Source: Methanobacteriota archaeon (GTDB lineage: Archaea > Halobacteriota > Methanosarcinia > Methanosarcinales > Methanosarcinaceae). Taken from it: a DNA stretch of 64,000 nucleotides. Position 1 is the first letter of the stretch; the number at the start of each line of letters is the position of its first letter. Under the pieces are notes generated by a model. It was not told where the DNA came from. It saw only the letters and a list, made by a program, of their open reading frames with translations, and made no database searches. Made by a program: the position numbers and the translations under genes. This document shows, piece after piece, positions 25,905 through 34,515 of this stretch. The stretch covers positions 1 through 64,000 of the forward strand of contig JAEWQJ010000014.1 of NCBI GenBank assembly GCA_023399215.1, in the 5' to 3' direction.

Positions 25905-26465
25905 TCAGTCTCTCTTTTTGTTTGTTAACCAATTTGATTCGCTGTTTACAGAGGTCACTTCGCCTATGGTTTTCGTTTGTTCCCCTTCACCACTCCCTTT
26001 GCTGATATGTGAACGTACTTTCATGAAGTAAGCAAGAGCTGCAATGGGTAAAGCATAGCCTATTCCATATACTGCTAAATCTGTCCCTTGCGGTTCAAAG
26101 ATAATGCTCAAGAAATTAACCCCAAGTACGACAATAGTAAGCCCCACGAGATTTAATTCTAGCTCTTCAATATTGTTTATTTTCACCCATTCTGGTAAAG
26201 GTAGCGGCTGGATAAACAACTGGTATAACCCGAAAGATGTAAGGAAAAGCACCGTACCGACTAAGAATAGGTGTACGGTCTCCACAATTTCAACAATGAC
26301 ATTTCCTTCTGGACCTTCTTTTGACATTCCGGTAATGAGATTTCCCATGAAGTGAATAATATCTATGCCGCCTTTAACAAATAAGACGCAGGCAGCAATC
26401 GCCAGCCCTATCACTGGAATCAACACAAAGAAACGCATTCCTGCAATAAACCTTACAACTTTCAT
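25905..26465 (-). CDS. YqhA family (UPF0114) membrane protein
   Basis: 186 residues with about four membrane helices. FIAGMRFFVLIPVIGLAIAACVLFVKGGIDII and VETVHLFLVGTVLFLTSFGLYQLFI followed by LPLPEWVKINNIEELELNLVGLTIVVLGVNFL match the UPF0114 pattern. The tail (about 155-186) is hydrophilic and longer than usual. The function of the family is not known to me. It is the downstream-most member of the minus-strand membrane/sulfatase region and is close to the LURP-one-like gene (65-base gap), so they may share a transcript. Confidence 0.75.
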   Translation of the reverse strand: MKVVRFIAGMRFFVLIPVIGLAIAACVLFVKGGIDIIHFMGNLITGMSKEGPEGNVIVEIVETVHLFLVGTVLFLTSFGLYQLFIQPLPLPEWVKINNIEELELNLVGLTIVVLGVNFLSIIFEPQGTDLAVYGIGYALPIAALAYFMKVRSHISKGSGEGEQTKTIGEVTSVNSESNWLTNKKRD

Positions 26466-26530
26466 TGGCAGACTCCTGTTTTAAGGAATTTAATAAAAAA
26501 GTCTAACCTATCCTTCTCCAACCTATCTTA

Positions 26531-27058
26531 TCAGTGGGCCATCTGATCGAGCGCAGCTGCTATCGCCAGGATAAGCGCATTGTCCTGTCCGGGCTCAATT
26601 TCCACACCATAGGTATCTCTTATCCGGAACCATCTTTTTGAGACCTCTGCAACTTTTTCCCTCCCGGCTTCAATCTTATACTCATGGTCTAAAATATTAC
26701 CCTGGACATCCATCTCAGGTCCGTTTGCGACTTCAACTTTCCAGCGGTCGCGAAGAGGTGAGATCAGAGCTTTTTTGATCGTTGCAACTGTTTTTCCATC
26801 CGCATCCTGGACGCCCATCGTATCCTTTATCCTGAGAAGTTTCTCCTGGAGTTTGTATACCTCATTACCCTGCACATCCTTGATAATCAGGGTGTCGCGC
26901 AGGCGAAGAGCTTTGCCGTCCACATAGAATTCCCTTTTTCCAGTTTCATTTTCTATCCAGTAGTCGTCTCCTATGGAAACAAGTTTTTCATGCATTTTGT
27001 AGCGTTGTATGCTTTCTTCTCCACGGCCCCTGAGACCGCCCATAATTCGTCTCATCAA
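26531..27058 (-). CDS. LURP-one-related (DUF567-type) protein, full length
   Basis: 175 residues. The repeated beta-strand pattern of the LURP-one/tubby-like fold is visible: KLVSIGDDYWIENETGKREFYVDGKALRLRDTLIIKDVQGNEVYKLQEKLLRIKDTMGVQDADGKTVATIKKAL, then HEYKIEAGREKVAEVSKRWFRIRDTYGVEIEPGQDNALILAIAAALDQM. The proteins are soluble; a membrane- or lipid-binding role is suggested by the fold, not by experiment. A truncated paralogue (35458-35751) is about 80 percent identical over its length and sits beside the second sulfatase. Confidence 0.78.
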   Translation of the reverse strand: MMRRIMGGLRGRGEESIQRYKMHEKLVSIGDDYWIENETGKREFYVDGKALRLRDTLIIKDVQGNEVYKLQEKLLRIKDTMGVQDADGKTVATIKKALISPLRDRWKVEVANGPEMDVQGNILDHEYKIEAGREKVAEVSKRWFRIRDTYGVEIEPGQDNALILAIAAALDQMAH

Positions 27059-27419
27059 TAATCACTCCTTTTGCTTACTGAATATATACCCTTGAATCCC
27101 GCTTATTTATCGTGTTATTGAATTTGGGAAGATTGTACTGTTAGCCTATCGATCCCGACAACCTGTGACACTGGGAACTGTTTCCAATTATAGTCTAAGC
27201 TATGGCTCTCTTCAGGCTGCCCAGAAATTTTCCCCCACATAAATAAATGGATAAATATGCAGTACTAAATATGTATTATTTTATAATTTTAAAATTTATA
27301 ATATATATGAACTTCGTTTTACAAACTGCAGTTAAGCTGCTCGTTATTGATTTATTATATTCCCATTTTTTATTATATCCCCATTTCCCGCAGATTTCTA
27401 TTTCAGATAAAGCTTTAAC
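27059..27419. other. Gap between LURP-one and sulfatase A genes
   Basis: AT-rich with several TATA-like words around 27280-27310 (for example AATTTATAATATATATG). It should carry the promoter of the LURP-one-like gene. A near-duplicated CCATTTTTTATTATATCCCC sits at about 27364-27387. No gene seen. Confidence 0.45.
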
Positions 27420-28910
27420 TTAGGTGCTTCCGATTCCCTGCAAAAGCTTATCCATCACCTGATCAACGGTAAAGCTGGCCGCTTTCTGGCGTGGAGGAAA
27501 TTCTTTGAATGTCTCCAGAAAATCTGCCACAACACTCTGGGATGGCACCAGCAGGAACGCGTGGTCCAGTAACCAGTCGTAGTAGGTGTTTGAGGTCTGA
27601 TCCGCCCTCTCATAAGGGTCTGTACGCAGGTTGAATATTTTCGGTATTCGCAACGGGACAAAAGGTTCAGCCCAGACCTGTAATGTACCGGTGGCTCGCT
27701 GCTCCATAAAGACCATTTTCCAGTTGTCATATCTGAGAGCTACCAGGTCTCCATCGTCAGAGAAGTAAAAGAACCCGATACGTGGAGATTTTTCCTCTTT
27801 TCCGGTCAGGTAGGGAAGCAGGTTATAGCCGTCGAGATGCACTTTGAAAGTTTTGTCCTCTGCTCTGTAGCCTTTTTTGAGCTTTTCCTTGATATCCGGC
27901 TCTCCGGCTGCTGCAAGCAAAGTGGGCAGCCAGTCAAGATGGCTCACAATCTCGTTAGAAACCATGCCTGCCGGAATCTTGCCAGGCCAGCGCACTACCT
28001 CAGGCACGCGGAAAGCTCCCTCCCAGCAGGAGTTTTTCTCATTGCGGAACGGAGTCATGGCTGCATCGGGCCAGGTATTCATATGGGGCCCGTTGTCTGT
28101 GCTGTAGACAACGATAGTGTCTTCTGCAATGCCAAGTTCGTCCAGTAAATTCAAAATTACCCCCACCTGTCGGTCATGTTCAATCATGCCGTCATGGTAT
28201 TCCGATTGCCAGCGTCCAGACTGCCCTTTAATCTTCTCTGGAATATGTACCCTGAAATGCATCCAGGTTGTATTTAACCAGACAAAAAACGGTTTTCCAG
28301 CCGCATGCTTGCGTTTGATAAAATCAATGGCTGCATCCAGAAATTCCAGATCTACGGTTTCCATGCGTTTTCTGGTCAGCGGGCCTGTATCCTCGATGCG
28401 GCCGTCGGCATAGCTGTGGATTACACCCCTTGGGCCATAATTCTTCCGGAAATTGGGGAAATCTTTCTCAGAGGGATAGTCAGGGTTTTCCGGTTCCTCT
28501 TCAGCATTCAGGTGGTAGAGATTGCCATAAAATTCATCGAAACCATGGTTGGTGGGCAGATATTCGTCCCGGTCTCCAAAATGGTTCTTTCCAAACTGTC
28601 CTGTGGCATAACCCAGCGGTTTCAGCAGTTCGGCGATTGTAGGGTCTTCGGGATGAATTCCCACTCTGGCTCCTGGCATTCCCACCTTGCTCAACCCTGT
28701 ACGGAATACGCTCTGTCCTGTGATGAAAGCTGCTCTCCCGGCAGTACAGCTCTGCTCCCCGTAAGAGTCTGTAAATCTGACACCCTCATTTGCTATCCTG
28801 TCAATGTTTGGTGTTCTATATCCCATCAGCCCATCGCTGTAGCAGCTAAGGTTTGTGATTCCGATGTCATCTCCCCAGATGACCAGTATATTTGGTTTCT
28901 TTTCTTCCAT
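27420..28910 (-). CDS. Sulfatase A (arylsulfatase-like, cysteine type)
   Basis: 496 residues of the alkaline-phosphatase/sulfatase superfamily; hydrolyses sulfate esters. The N-terminal metal site ILVIWGDDIG (D14, D15) and the formylglycine motif C55-T-A-G-R59 are visible, then GKNHFGD and a late VVYSTDNGPH that completes the metal site. The motif has Ala instead of the usual Pro at position +2, an accepted variant (C-x-P/A-x-R). No signal peptide, so it probably acts in the cytoplasm. The anaerobic maturase gene ends 150 bases upstream on the same strand. Natural substrate unknown. Confidence 0.85.
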   Translation of the reverse strand: MEEKKPNILVIWGDDIGITNLSCYSDGLMGYRTPNIDRIANEGVRFTDSYGEQSCTAGRAAFITGQSVFRTGLSKVGMPGARVGIHPEDPTIAELLKPLGYATGQFGKNHFGDRDEYLPTNHGFDEFYGNLYHLNAEEEPENPDYPSEKDFPNFRKNYGPRGVIHSYADGRIEDTGPLTRKRMETVDLEFLDAAIDFIKRKHAAGKPFFVWLNTTWMHFRVHIPEKIKGQSGRWQSEYHDGMIEHDRQVGVILNLLDELGIAEDTIVVYSTDNGPHMNTWPDAAMTPFRNEKNSCWEGAFRVPEVVRWPGKIPAGMVSNEIVSHLDWLPTLLAAAGEPDIKEKLKKGYRAEDKTFKVHLDGYNLLPYLTGKEEKSPRIGFFYFSDDGDLVALRYDNWKMVFMEQRATGTLQVWAEPFVPLRIPKIFNLRTDPYERADQTSNTYYDWLLDHAFLLVPSQSVVADFLETFKEFPPRQKAASFTVDQVMDKLLQGIGST

Positions 28911-29060
28911 TCTTAACCCCCAAATAGAATGGTTTATAGCTCGGTCGGTAATTTAAAGCAACCTTCCGAAGTTTGATAGATAAATTTAATTTTTTTCTTC
29001 GCTATACCTCGTTTTCTCAAAATCGCATAACTGATCCACACTACGTCTGAACCCTTTGCT

Positions 29061-30377
29061 TTACCTAATTCTCGTTTCCCCTTTCGCATTATTTTTCCTG
29101 AGACCATGACAGCGTTTAAACTTTCGGCCGCTGCCGCAGGGACAGGGATCATTGCGCCCTGCCCGAGCGAAAGCGTCTTCCAGAGCCATAACTCTCATAA
29201 CTTCCGAAGCCGGATAACCCCTGCGAATTAAGCCTGCCAGAATCTGCATCGGAAAGTCTATATGCCGGAAGAAAGCTTTCCAGCCCTCGCACAGGTAGTT
29301 CAGTCCGTTTTCTCCGGCAGGAGTGGTAAGGAAGCGGTTTTTAGGGCATTCCCCCTGGCAGGCAAAAAGTACCTCACATTCCCGGCATACCTGTGGGAGA
29401 GTGTCACGTTTATCCTGCCCGAACCTGTACTGCTTTTCCAAAGCAGTAAGCTCAGAAATCTCTTTTTCCATAATATTGCCAAGCAGGTAGTCAGGTTCCA
29501 CAAAATGGTCGCATGAGTAAAGATCGCCATTATGCTCCAGAGCAAGCCCAGTACCGCACGTTTCCTCAAAAACGCACATTCCTGAAGGCATACCAAGCCA
29601 TCTTTGCGCCGAAGCTTCAAAAGTTTGCACGAATATTTTCCCCACATCGTTTCTTACCCACTCGTCAAAAATGCGGCTCAAGAAACTGCCAAACTGTTCT
29701 GGTTGCACAGAACGGTCCGAAACTGTGTCTCCTCTCTGATAAAGAGTATGCCCCTCTTCATTGATTCGCTCTACAACCGGAATAAACTGCATCCAGTCTG
29801 TCCCGGCTTCATCCCGAAGGAAGCGGTAGACTTCAAGCGGATAATCGGCATTGGCCCTGTTTACTGTGGTCAGGACATTGTATTCAACGCTGTGTTTTTG
29901 CAGCAGTCGAAGCCCCTTCATGACCTGGTCGAAAGTTCCATTGCCCTTTTTGTCCACCCGGTAAGCGTTGTGCAATTCACGAGGACCGTCGATGCTGATC
30001 CCTATGAGAAAATTGTTTTCCTTAAAAAACCGGCACCATTCGTCGTCCAGCAGCGTGCCGTTTGTCTGCATCGTATTTTCAAAAGACATGCCTGGTTTTC
30101 TGTATTTTTCCTGCAGTTCGATTGCACGCCGGTAAAAGTCAACTCCCATAAGCGTGGGTTCCCCTCCCTGCCAGGCGACGGTTACCTGCGAGCTGTGGTG
30201 GGCTGTGATGAGCTGCCGGATGTAGTTTTCCAGAACTTCGTCTGACATGCGGAACCTGCTGCCTGGGTAGAGTGTTTCTTTAGCCAGAAAAAAACAGTAG
30301 GAGCAGGCAAGGTTGCAGATCGCTCCTGTTGGCTTTGCCAGCACATGAATGCGTGGAGGCAGATGGTTTTTTGTCAT
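29061..30377 (-). CDS. Anaerobic sulfatase-maturating enzyme (radical SAM, SPASM, SEC-C tail)
   Basis: 438 residues. It converts the active-site Cys of sulfatases to formylglycine without oxygen. The radical SAM cluster motif is C21-x3-C25-x2-C28 (CNLACSYCFF). Other signatures are WQGGEPTLMG, DGPRELHN and the SPASM region with CGTGLALEHNGDLYSCDHFV and CRECEVLFACQGECPKNRF, which bind two auxiliary clusters; the Asp in SCDH is the proposed catalytic base. The C-terminus adds a SEC-C zinc motif (NDPCPCGSGRKFKRCHG), an extension not needed for the core reaction. It is the obvious maturase for both sulfatases here. Confidence 0.9.
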   Translation of the reverse strand: MTKNHLPPRIHVLAKPTGAICNLACSYCFFLAKETLYPGSRFRMSDEVLENYIRQLITAHHSSQVTVAWQGGEPTLMGVDFYRRAIELQEKYRKPGMSFENTMQTNGTLLDDEWCRFFKENNFLIGISIDGPRELHNAYRVDKKGNGTFDQVMKGLRLLQKHSVEYNVLTTVNRANADYPLEVYRFLRDEAGTDWMQFIPVVERINEEGHTLYQRGDTVSDRSVQPEQFGSFLSRIFDEWVRNDVGKIFVQTFEASAQRWLGMPSGMCVFEETCGTGLALEHNGDLYSCDHFVEPDYLLGNIMEKEISELTALEKQYRFGQDKRDTLPQVCRECEVLFACQGECPKNRFLTTPAGENGLNYLCEGWKAFFRHIDFPMQILAGLIRRGYPASEVMRVMALEDAFARAGRNDPCPCGSGRKFKRCHGLRKNNAKGETRIR

Positions 30378-30763
30378 TTTCGCTCCAGTTTCTAATTATT
30401 CGTTAATTCTTCCGGGTTTTGAAGCAATAGCCAGCCTGAGTATATTAAATATAATTAGAATACTGGCCTTCAGGCAGTATTTCTGTTTACTGCTGTGACA
30501 ATACCATGCGTGTTTCAGTTTCTCTGCCTCTTCTTTCCCTTATATCTCAGTATCAAATCATTGTTCTTGTCTTACAATAAATTCCAGAAAACTGCATTTT
30601 CTGAGGGACGATTTATCGATCAAAAATGGGTAAAGAACTAAATTTTCGCTCTACCCTATGAACTCTTATTTATTCATGAACTGTTATTCTTGCCCTAAAC
30701 TCGATTTCAGAAATATTTCCGAAACATTCGTATTTCCTGAGAAGGTAGTTTCTCACTCAAATT
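30378..30763. other. Gap between the maturase and DUF1269 copy 1
   Basis: No gene seen. It contains promoter-like AT-rich sequence ahead of the maturase (for example ATATTAAATATAATTAG near 30437) and paired similar sentences around 30570-30610 and 30700-30750 (CTGAGGGACG/CTGAGAAGGTAG contexts) that may be decayed copies of one another. Confidence 0.35.
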
Positions 30764-31291
30764 TCAGTATGCAGGTGCAGCTTCTTCTTCAGCAAAGGCT
30801 TCACGTAGTTTGCTTTCTTCTTCTTTAGACAAGTTAGAGGCAATTAGTTCAAATTTCATTCCTCTGGCAGCTTCTGATACCTTATCCTGAACTGCATCAC
30901 TGGTCATCAGGAAAAGAGCTGACGTACCTTCTGTAACTTTGCTCCGGACTGACCGTATAAAATCATCACTAATACCCACATCAGCCATAGAACCTGTCAG
31001 TGCTCCCAATGCGGCTCCAACAACCATACCAAATATTGGGATAAAGAAAATCAGTCCAAACAGCATACCCCAAAAGGCACCACTAAGTGCGCCTACCCCG
31101 GCCATGCTGGTTAATTGTTTGGTTTTCGGTTTCTTTTTTCCTTCTGGCCAGCTAACTATAGCCGCGTCGTGCAGGTTGATCAATTGCCTCTTGCTTAAAT
31201 CCTCAATCACATGAAGTGCCTTTTCAGCACCATCAGCTTTTTCAAACTTCAGAACTGTCAAAGTTGCTATAACTCGAACCCCCTTTATCAT
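30764..31291 (-). CDS. DUF1269 glycine-zipper membrane protein, copy 1
   Basis: About 175 residues. The core ATLTVLKFEKADGAEKAL, then GALSGAFWGMLFGLIFFIPIFGMVVGAALGALTGSMADVG (glycine-rich membrane hairpin, residues ~75-115) and SALFLMTSDAVQDKV are shared with copies 2 and 3. Unlike those, which begin MATLTV, this copy has ATA where the ATG should be; the ribosome site AAAGGGGG lies just ahead. The nearest in-frame start is ATG 31291 (MIKGVRV), which lies upstream of that ribosome site. A longer frame reaches 31393. Function unknown; a stress-linked membrane role is a guess. Confidence 0.7.
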   Translation of the reverse strand: MIKGVRVIATLTVLKFEKADGAEKALHVIEDLSKRQLINLHDAAIVSWPEGKKKPKTKQLTSMAGVGALSGAFWGMLFGLIFFIPIFGMVVGAALGALTGSMADVGISDDFIRSVRSKVTEGTSALFLMTSDAVQDKVSEAARGMKFELIASNLSKEEESKLREAFAEEEAAPAY

Positions 31292-31704
31292 ATTTTTGTT
31301 GCTTATTGCGTCTTGATTTGGTTTGCCAATAGAGGCGAAACCATCATCTCCACGCTGTTGTAAATATTGAAAAACTAGGTTTTCTGTCTTCACCTTAGCT
31401 ACAAGTTCTCTGCTGTCTTAGCATGCAGCAAAATAGTAACCGGGAAAGAGCATCGATTAAATCTCTCGTTCACCCCAACTGAACCTTCGAGATTTTTCCC
31501 CAAGCTCGTGATTCAATAATTTACTTTAAATAATTATTCTTTTATGCATATTATTTTATGCATATTGATTTCTTTTATCGGGTCTTATGAACATGATTAT
31601 CTTTAAGTGATCATCTTTAAGTGATCATCTTTAAGTGATGATATTTAATATCGAAGATATTCTATTCTTTCTTGCTAATCTTATTTTCATTTTAAATTCT
31701 CATT
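31292..31704. other. Leader region of DUF1269 copy 1, duplicated elsewhere
   Basis: The stretch 31310-31590 resembles 40600-40760 plus 41050-41175 upstream of DUF1269 copy 3: shared pieces include GTTTGCCAATAGAGG, ACCATCATCTCCAC, AACCTTCGAGAT and TATTGATTT. So the promoter region was copied with the gene. ATCTTTAAGTGATC is repeated three times at about 31599-31640. Confidence 0.55.
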
Positions 31705-32583
31705 CTATTTGGAAGCTGTTAACTCAGTTTCCTGGTTAGCAAAACGAACAACGATATCAGAAGAAGGCATTGCTATATTTGCATTTATCAGGGCTTTATA
31801 AATTACCGTATTCAGTTTATCTTCTGAAATCCTTGTTTCCACGAAGTTTTCTATCCAGCACCTGGATTTGAACTTAATTCCTGACTCTGTGAATTCGAGT
31901 AAGAGAACCTGTACGGGACTTTCCTGCATGATCCATTTTTCATTCTTCATAGCCTCAATAATCAGGTTTCGTACATACTCGATATCCGGGCCATAGGATA
32001 TGATCACATCAGTCTCGACGCGGAACATTCTGTCAGGCATGGAATAATTCGTAATCATATCCGTCCCTATAATAGAGTTAGGGATTGTTACAAGACGGTT
32101 GTCTCTGGTAAGAATTCGAGTTGATCTCCACCCAATCTCTATAACATCTCCCCAGGTGTCAAGTTTTTCTATTCGAATACGATCTCCTATTCTAAAAGGG
32201 CGGTCAATGAGAAGCACAATTCCTGTAATTATATCAGCAAGAGTTGTCTGAGCTGCAAGACCCACAATAATTCCACTGAGGCCAAGAGCAGTCAGTGATG
32301 CAGTAAGTGCGGTTCCAGTGATCCCAAAATGATTTAGAAGAATTATTATGGCTAAAAAGCTGAAAACCAGAAGAAATATGTATTGTATCGAGCGGATTAC
32401 TCTCTGGTCGATTTCTTCTCTATCTCGCAATGGTACCTTGGATAGGTACCAGTTTGAAGTGATAGATATGAGACGAAAAATAATATAGACTCCTATGCCC
32501 CAGTAAAGAAGGAAAAATAGGTCATCCACCAATTTTGAATAAGGATCTATAGACTCACTGAACAGCCTTACTATTGCCTGCAT
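31705..32583 (-). CDS. MscS-type mechanosensitive channel (N-terminal part separated by a frameshift)
   Basis: 292 residues from the first usable in-frame ATG. It has the pore helix region GTALTASLTALGLSGIIVGLAAQTTLADIITGIVLLIDRPFRIGDRI and the beta domain with VIEIGWRSTRILTRDNRLVTIPNS, so it is a canonical MscS channel that releases solutes on osmotic downshock. Homologous coding sequence continues upstream in frame to 32790 (EIEQILPLGGILLRLTIILA, VSRLILKHLLWPVIKK, LRLLENLLLLYI), including the first membrane helix. The expected start, ATG 32797 behind GGGAGGGAT, is out of frame by one base. The full protein would have about 362 residues. Confidence 0.82.
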   Translation of the reverse strand: MQAIVRLFSESIDPYSKLVDDLFFLLYWGIGVYIIFRLISITSNWYLSKVPLRDREEIDQRVIRSIQYIFLLVFSFLAIIILLNHFGITGTALTASLTALGLSGIIVGLAAQTTLADIITGIVLLIDRPFRIGDRIRIEKLDTWGDVIEIGWRSTRILTRDNRLVTIPNSIIGTDMITNYSMPDRMFRVETDVIISYGPDIEYVRNLIIEAMKNEKWIMQESPVQVLLLEFTESGIKFKSRCWIENFVETRISEDKLNTVIYKALINANIAMPSSDIVVRFANQETELTASK

Positions 32584-32923
32584 CCCCTGTAGAATGATAT
32601 AAAGTAGCAGGAGATTTTCTAAAAGGCGAAGAATTCGGTCATCAGCTGTCGTTTTTGTTTTTTTGATTACTGGCCAAAGTAAATGCTTCAGAATTAATCG
32701 ACTTACTATTATGGCTCCTATAGTCAGTGCAAGAATAATAGTCAGCCTCAGGAGGATTCCACCTAGTGGCAGTATCTGTTCAATTTCAACCGCTCATATC
32801 CCTCCCAGTTCCTGATGCGAATAAGAATCCATCTATCCAGTATCTTTTACTGCTTGTACTTGACTTCAGAATTATTTGATAAATTCTTGGAAGCGGTCTC
32901 TTCGGAGCTTGTAAGAGCTTTTT

Positions 32924-34165
32924 CTATTTTTTACCTCCAGGCGAATAACCAGGCAGAGCCGCTACTATGCGGGCATACCACTTACTTCCAGGACTTGCTG
33001 TAGCTCCCTGAATAAAAACACTGAGCAAAACAGTAGTGATAACAGCAAGATTTACAGTTTCGCTTCCTCCAAAACCTTTTGTTTCTTCCATGGCAATTAA
33101 TAGCAGAACAACGGATGCAAGTCCTCTTGGCCCAAACCAACCCAAAAAAAGTACGGTTTCGGTGTGCAACTTCATGCCTATCAGGGAGATTGCAACAGGT
33201 ATCATACGGATAATCGTGAGACTCAATATCGCATAGATGAATATTGGCCAGCTGATTGAAAAAATTCTTGCAGCCACTGTAATTCCGAATATGAAAAAAA
33301 CTGCAAAACTCAGTATGCTTCCTTCAGCTTCCGTAAGGATGATCTCTTCTTCTGTAACCTTTATCTTACCTGCCGCTTGAGTGATTAAGCCTCCTGTAAA
33401 AGCAGCAATAAACCCGCTGCCTCCTAGCAAGTCTGCTACAAGCCAGGAGATAACAGCCAGGGACATAAACCCGATTTTGCGGTAAAGTCCTTCCATCCAT
33501 CCAGCCTTTACAGCTTTGTTAGAAAGCCAACCCCCTGCAAGCCCTATAACTGCACCCACAAGCATACCTATTCCTATTTGTTCAAAGGCCAAAACAATCA
33601 GGGTACCTGCTGGCCGTTTTAGTGCCTCTCCACTTACGAGTATCAGGAAAAACAGAAAGAAAGGAATTGCACCCCCGTCATTGAGTCCGCTCTCTACGTT
33701 AAGTGCCTGCCTGATTTTCTCAGGTACTTTTGTATTGTTAACTATTGCCTGGCCAAGCCCTGCATCGGTAGGAGAAAGCATAGCCCCTATAAGACCTGCT
33801 TCTGCAAGTGTTATATTCTTAAAAATAAAAGCAGCAATAATAGCCCCAAAGGCTATTGTAAGCGGCAGGCCAATAAGTAGAAGCCTGCCTGGAAGTTTTT
33901 CTTCACGCAATAGTGCCTGCAAATCAATTTTTGAGGCATCTGAGAATAAAGTAAGGACAAGCGCCAGCTCAGCTAAATTAAGAATAAAAGTGCTGTTTGA
34001 AGAGAGATTCACCAGGTCAAGTCCTTCTGGACTGAGCAGCATTCCTGCTGCCACAAAGATCATAGGGGCTGTGACTATAGTGTCTGAGATCTTTCGGGAA
34101 ACAAGGCCAAAGAGGAAGAGCAACACTGCAAAAGCTATGAAAAAAATTATGATTTCTGACGTCAT
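32924..34165 (-). CDS. Cation:proton antiporter (CPA1/NhaP type)
   Basis: 413 residues with about 12 membrane helices. GLIGAMLSPTDAGLGQAIVNNTKVPEKIRQALNVESGLNDGGAIPFFLFFL is the CPA1 core: the TD of helix 5 (SPTDAG) and the ND of ESGLNDG are the ion-binding residues. A later FLGWFGPRGLASVVLLLIAMEE is the conserved C-terminal motif. Exchanges Na+ (or K+) for H+ across the cell membrane. It sits upstream of the MscS gene, and with BASS, MscS and YqhA it makes this a region rich in ion-handling and membrane-stress genes. Confidence 0.86.
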   Translation of the reverse strand: MTSEIIIFFIAFAVLLFLFGLVSRKISDTIVTAPMIFVAAGMLLSPEGLDLVNLSSNSTFILNLAELALVLTLFSDASKIDLQALLREEKLPGRLLLIGLPLTIAFGAIIAAFIFKNITLAEAGLIGAMLSPTDAGLGQAIVNNTKVPEKIRQALNVESGLNDGGAIPFFLFFLILVSGEALKRPAGTLIVLAFEQIGIGMLVGAVIGLAGGWLSNKAVKAGWMEGLYRKIGFMSLAVISWLVADLLGGSGFIAAFTGGLITQAAGKIKVTEEEIILTEAEGSILSFAVFFIFGITVAARIFSISWPIFIYAILSLTIIRMIPVAISLIGMKLHTETVLFLGWFGPRGLASVVLLLIAMEETKGFGGSETVNLAVITTVLLSVFIQGATASPGSKWYARIVAALPGYSPGGKK

Positions 34166-34515
34166 GGAAATCCCTTTTGTTTCAGGTTATGCTCTCACAT
34201 TTGTGCAGTCGATTGTTTCAATATTCGTAATAAAGCATAAGCGACCAGAAACCTTAAACCGGTGGAAGCTAGTCTCTAGAGACAGAATTCTAATTTTTCT
34301 GAATTTGTTGAAGAACAGGTACTTTATTCAGTCACTCTTTTAGATTAGTATGTTAATCTAATAAGCTGCGTCCTTACCCTTAGAGGCAATCTTCTTACTC
34401 CCCAGTTGAACTCTTTTTACTCCTCAGTTGAACTCTTTCTACTTGAGCAATTTTCTGACAACCGCCTCCCTCATCCTTATAGTTGATCGGTTTTTTTAGA
34501 TTTCCACATCTCCTT
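34166..34515. other. Gap between the antiporter and BASS genes
   Basis: AT-rich. CCTCAGTTGAACTCTTTCTACT-type sequence occurs twice in tandem (about 34397-34446). A minus-strand T-rich tract follows the BASS stop codon. No gene seen. Confidence 0.4.

Noticed and set aside
28934..29152. 72-codon frame overlapping the end of the sulfatase maturase gene
   Set aside because: It overlaps the SEC-C tail of the real gene in another frame and has no independent support.
33516..34343. 275-codon plus-strand frame opposite the antiporter gene
   Set aside because: Antisense shadow of a clear 12-helix transporter; Ser/Pro/Arg-rich translation is typical of such shadows.
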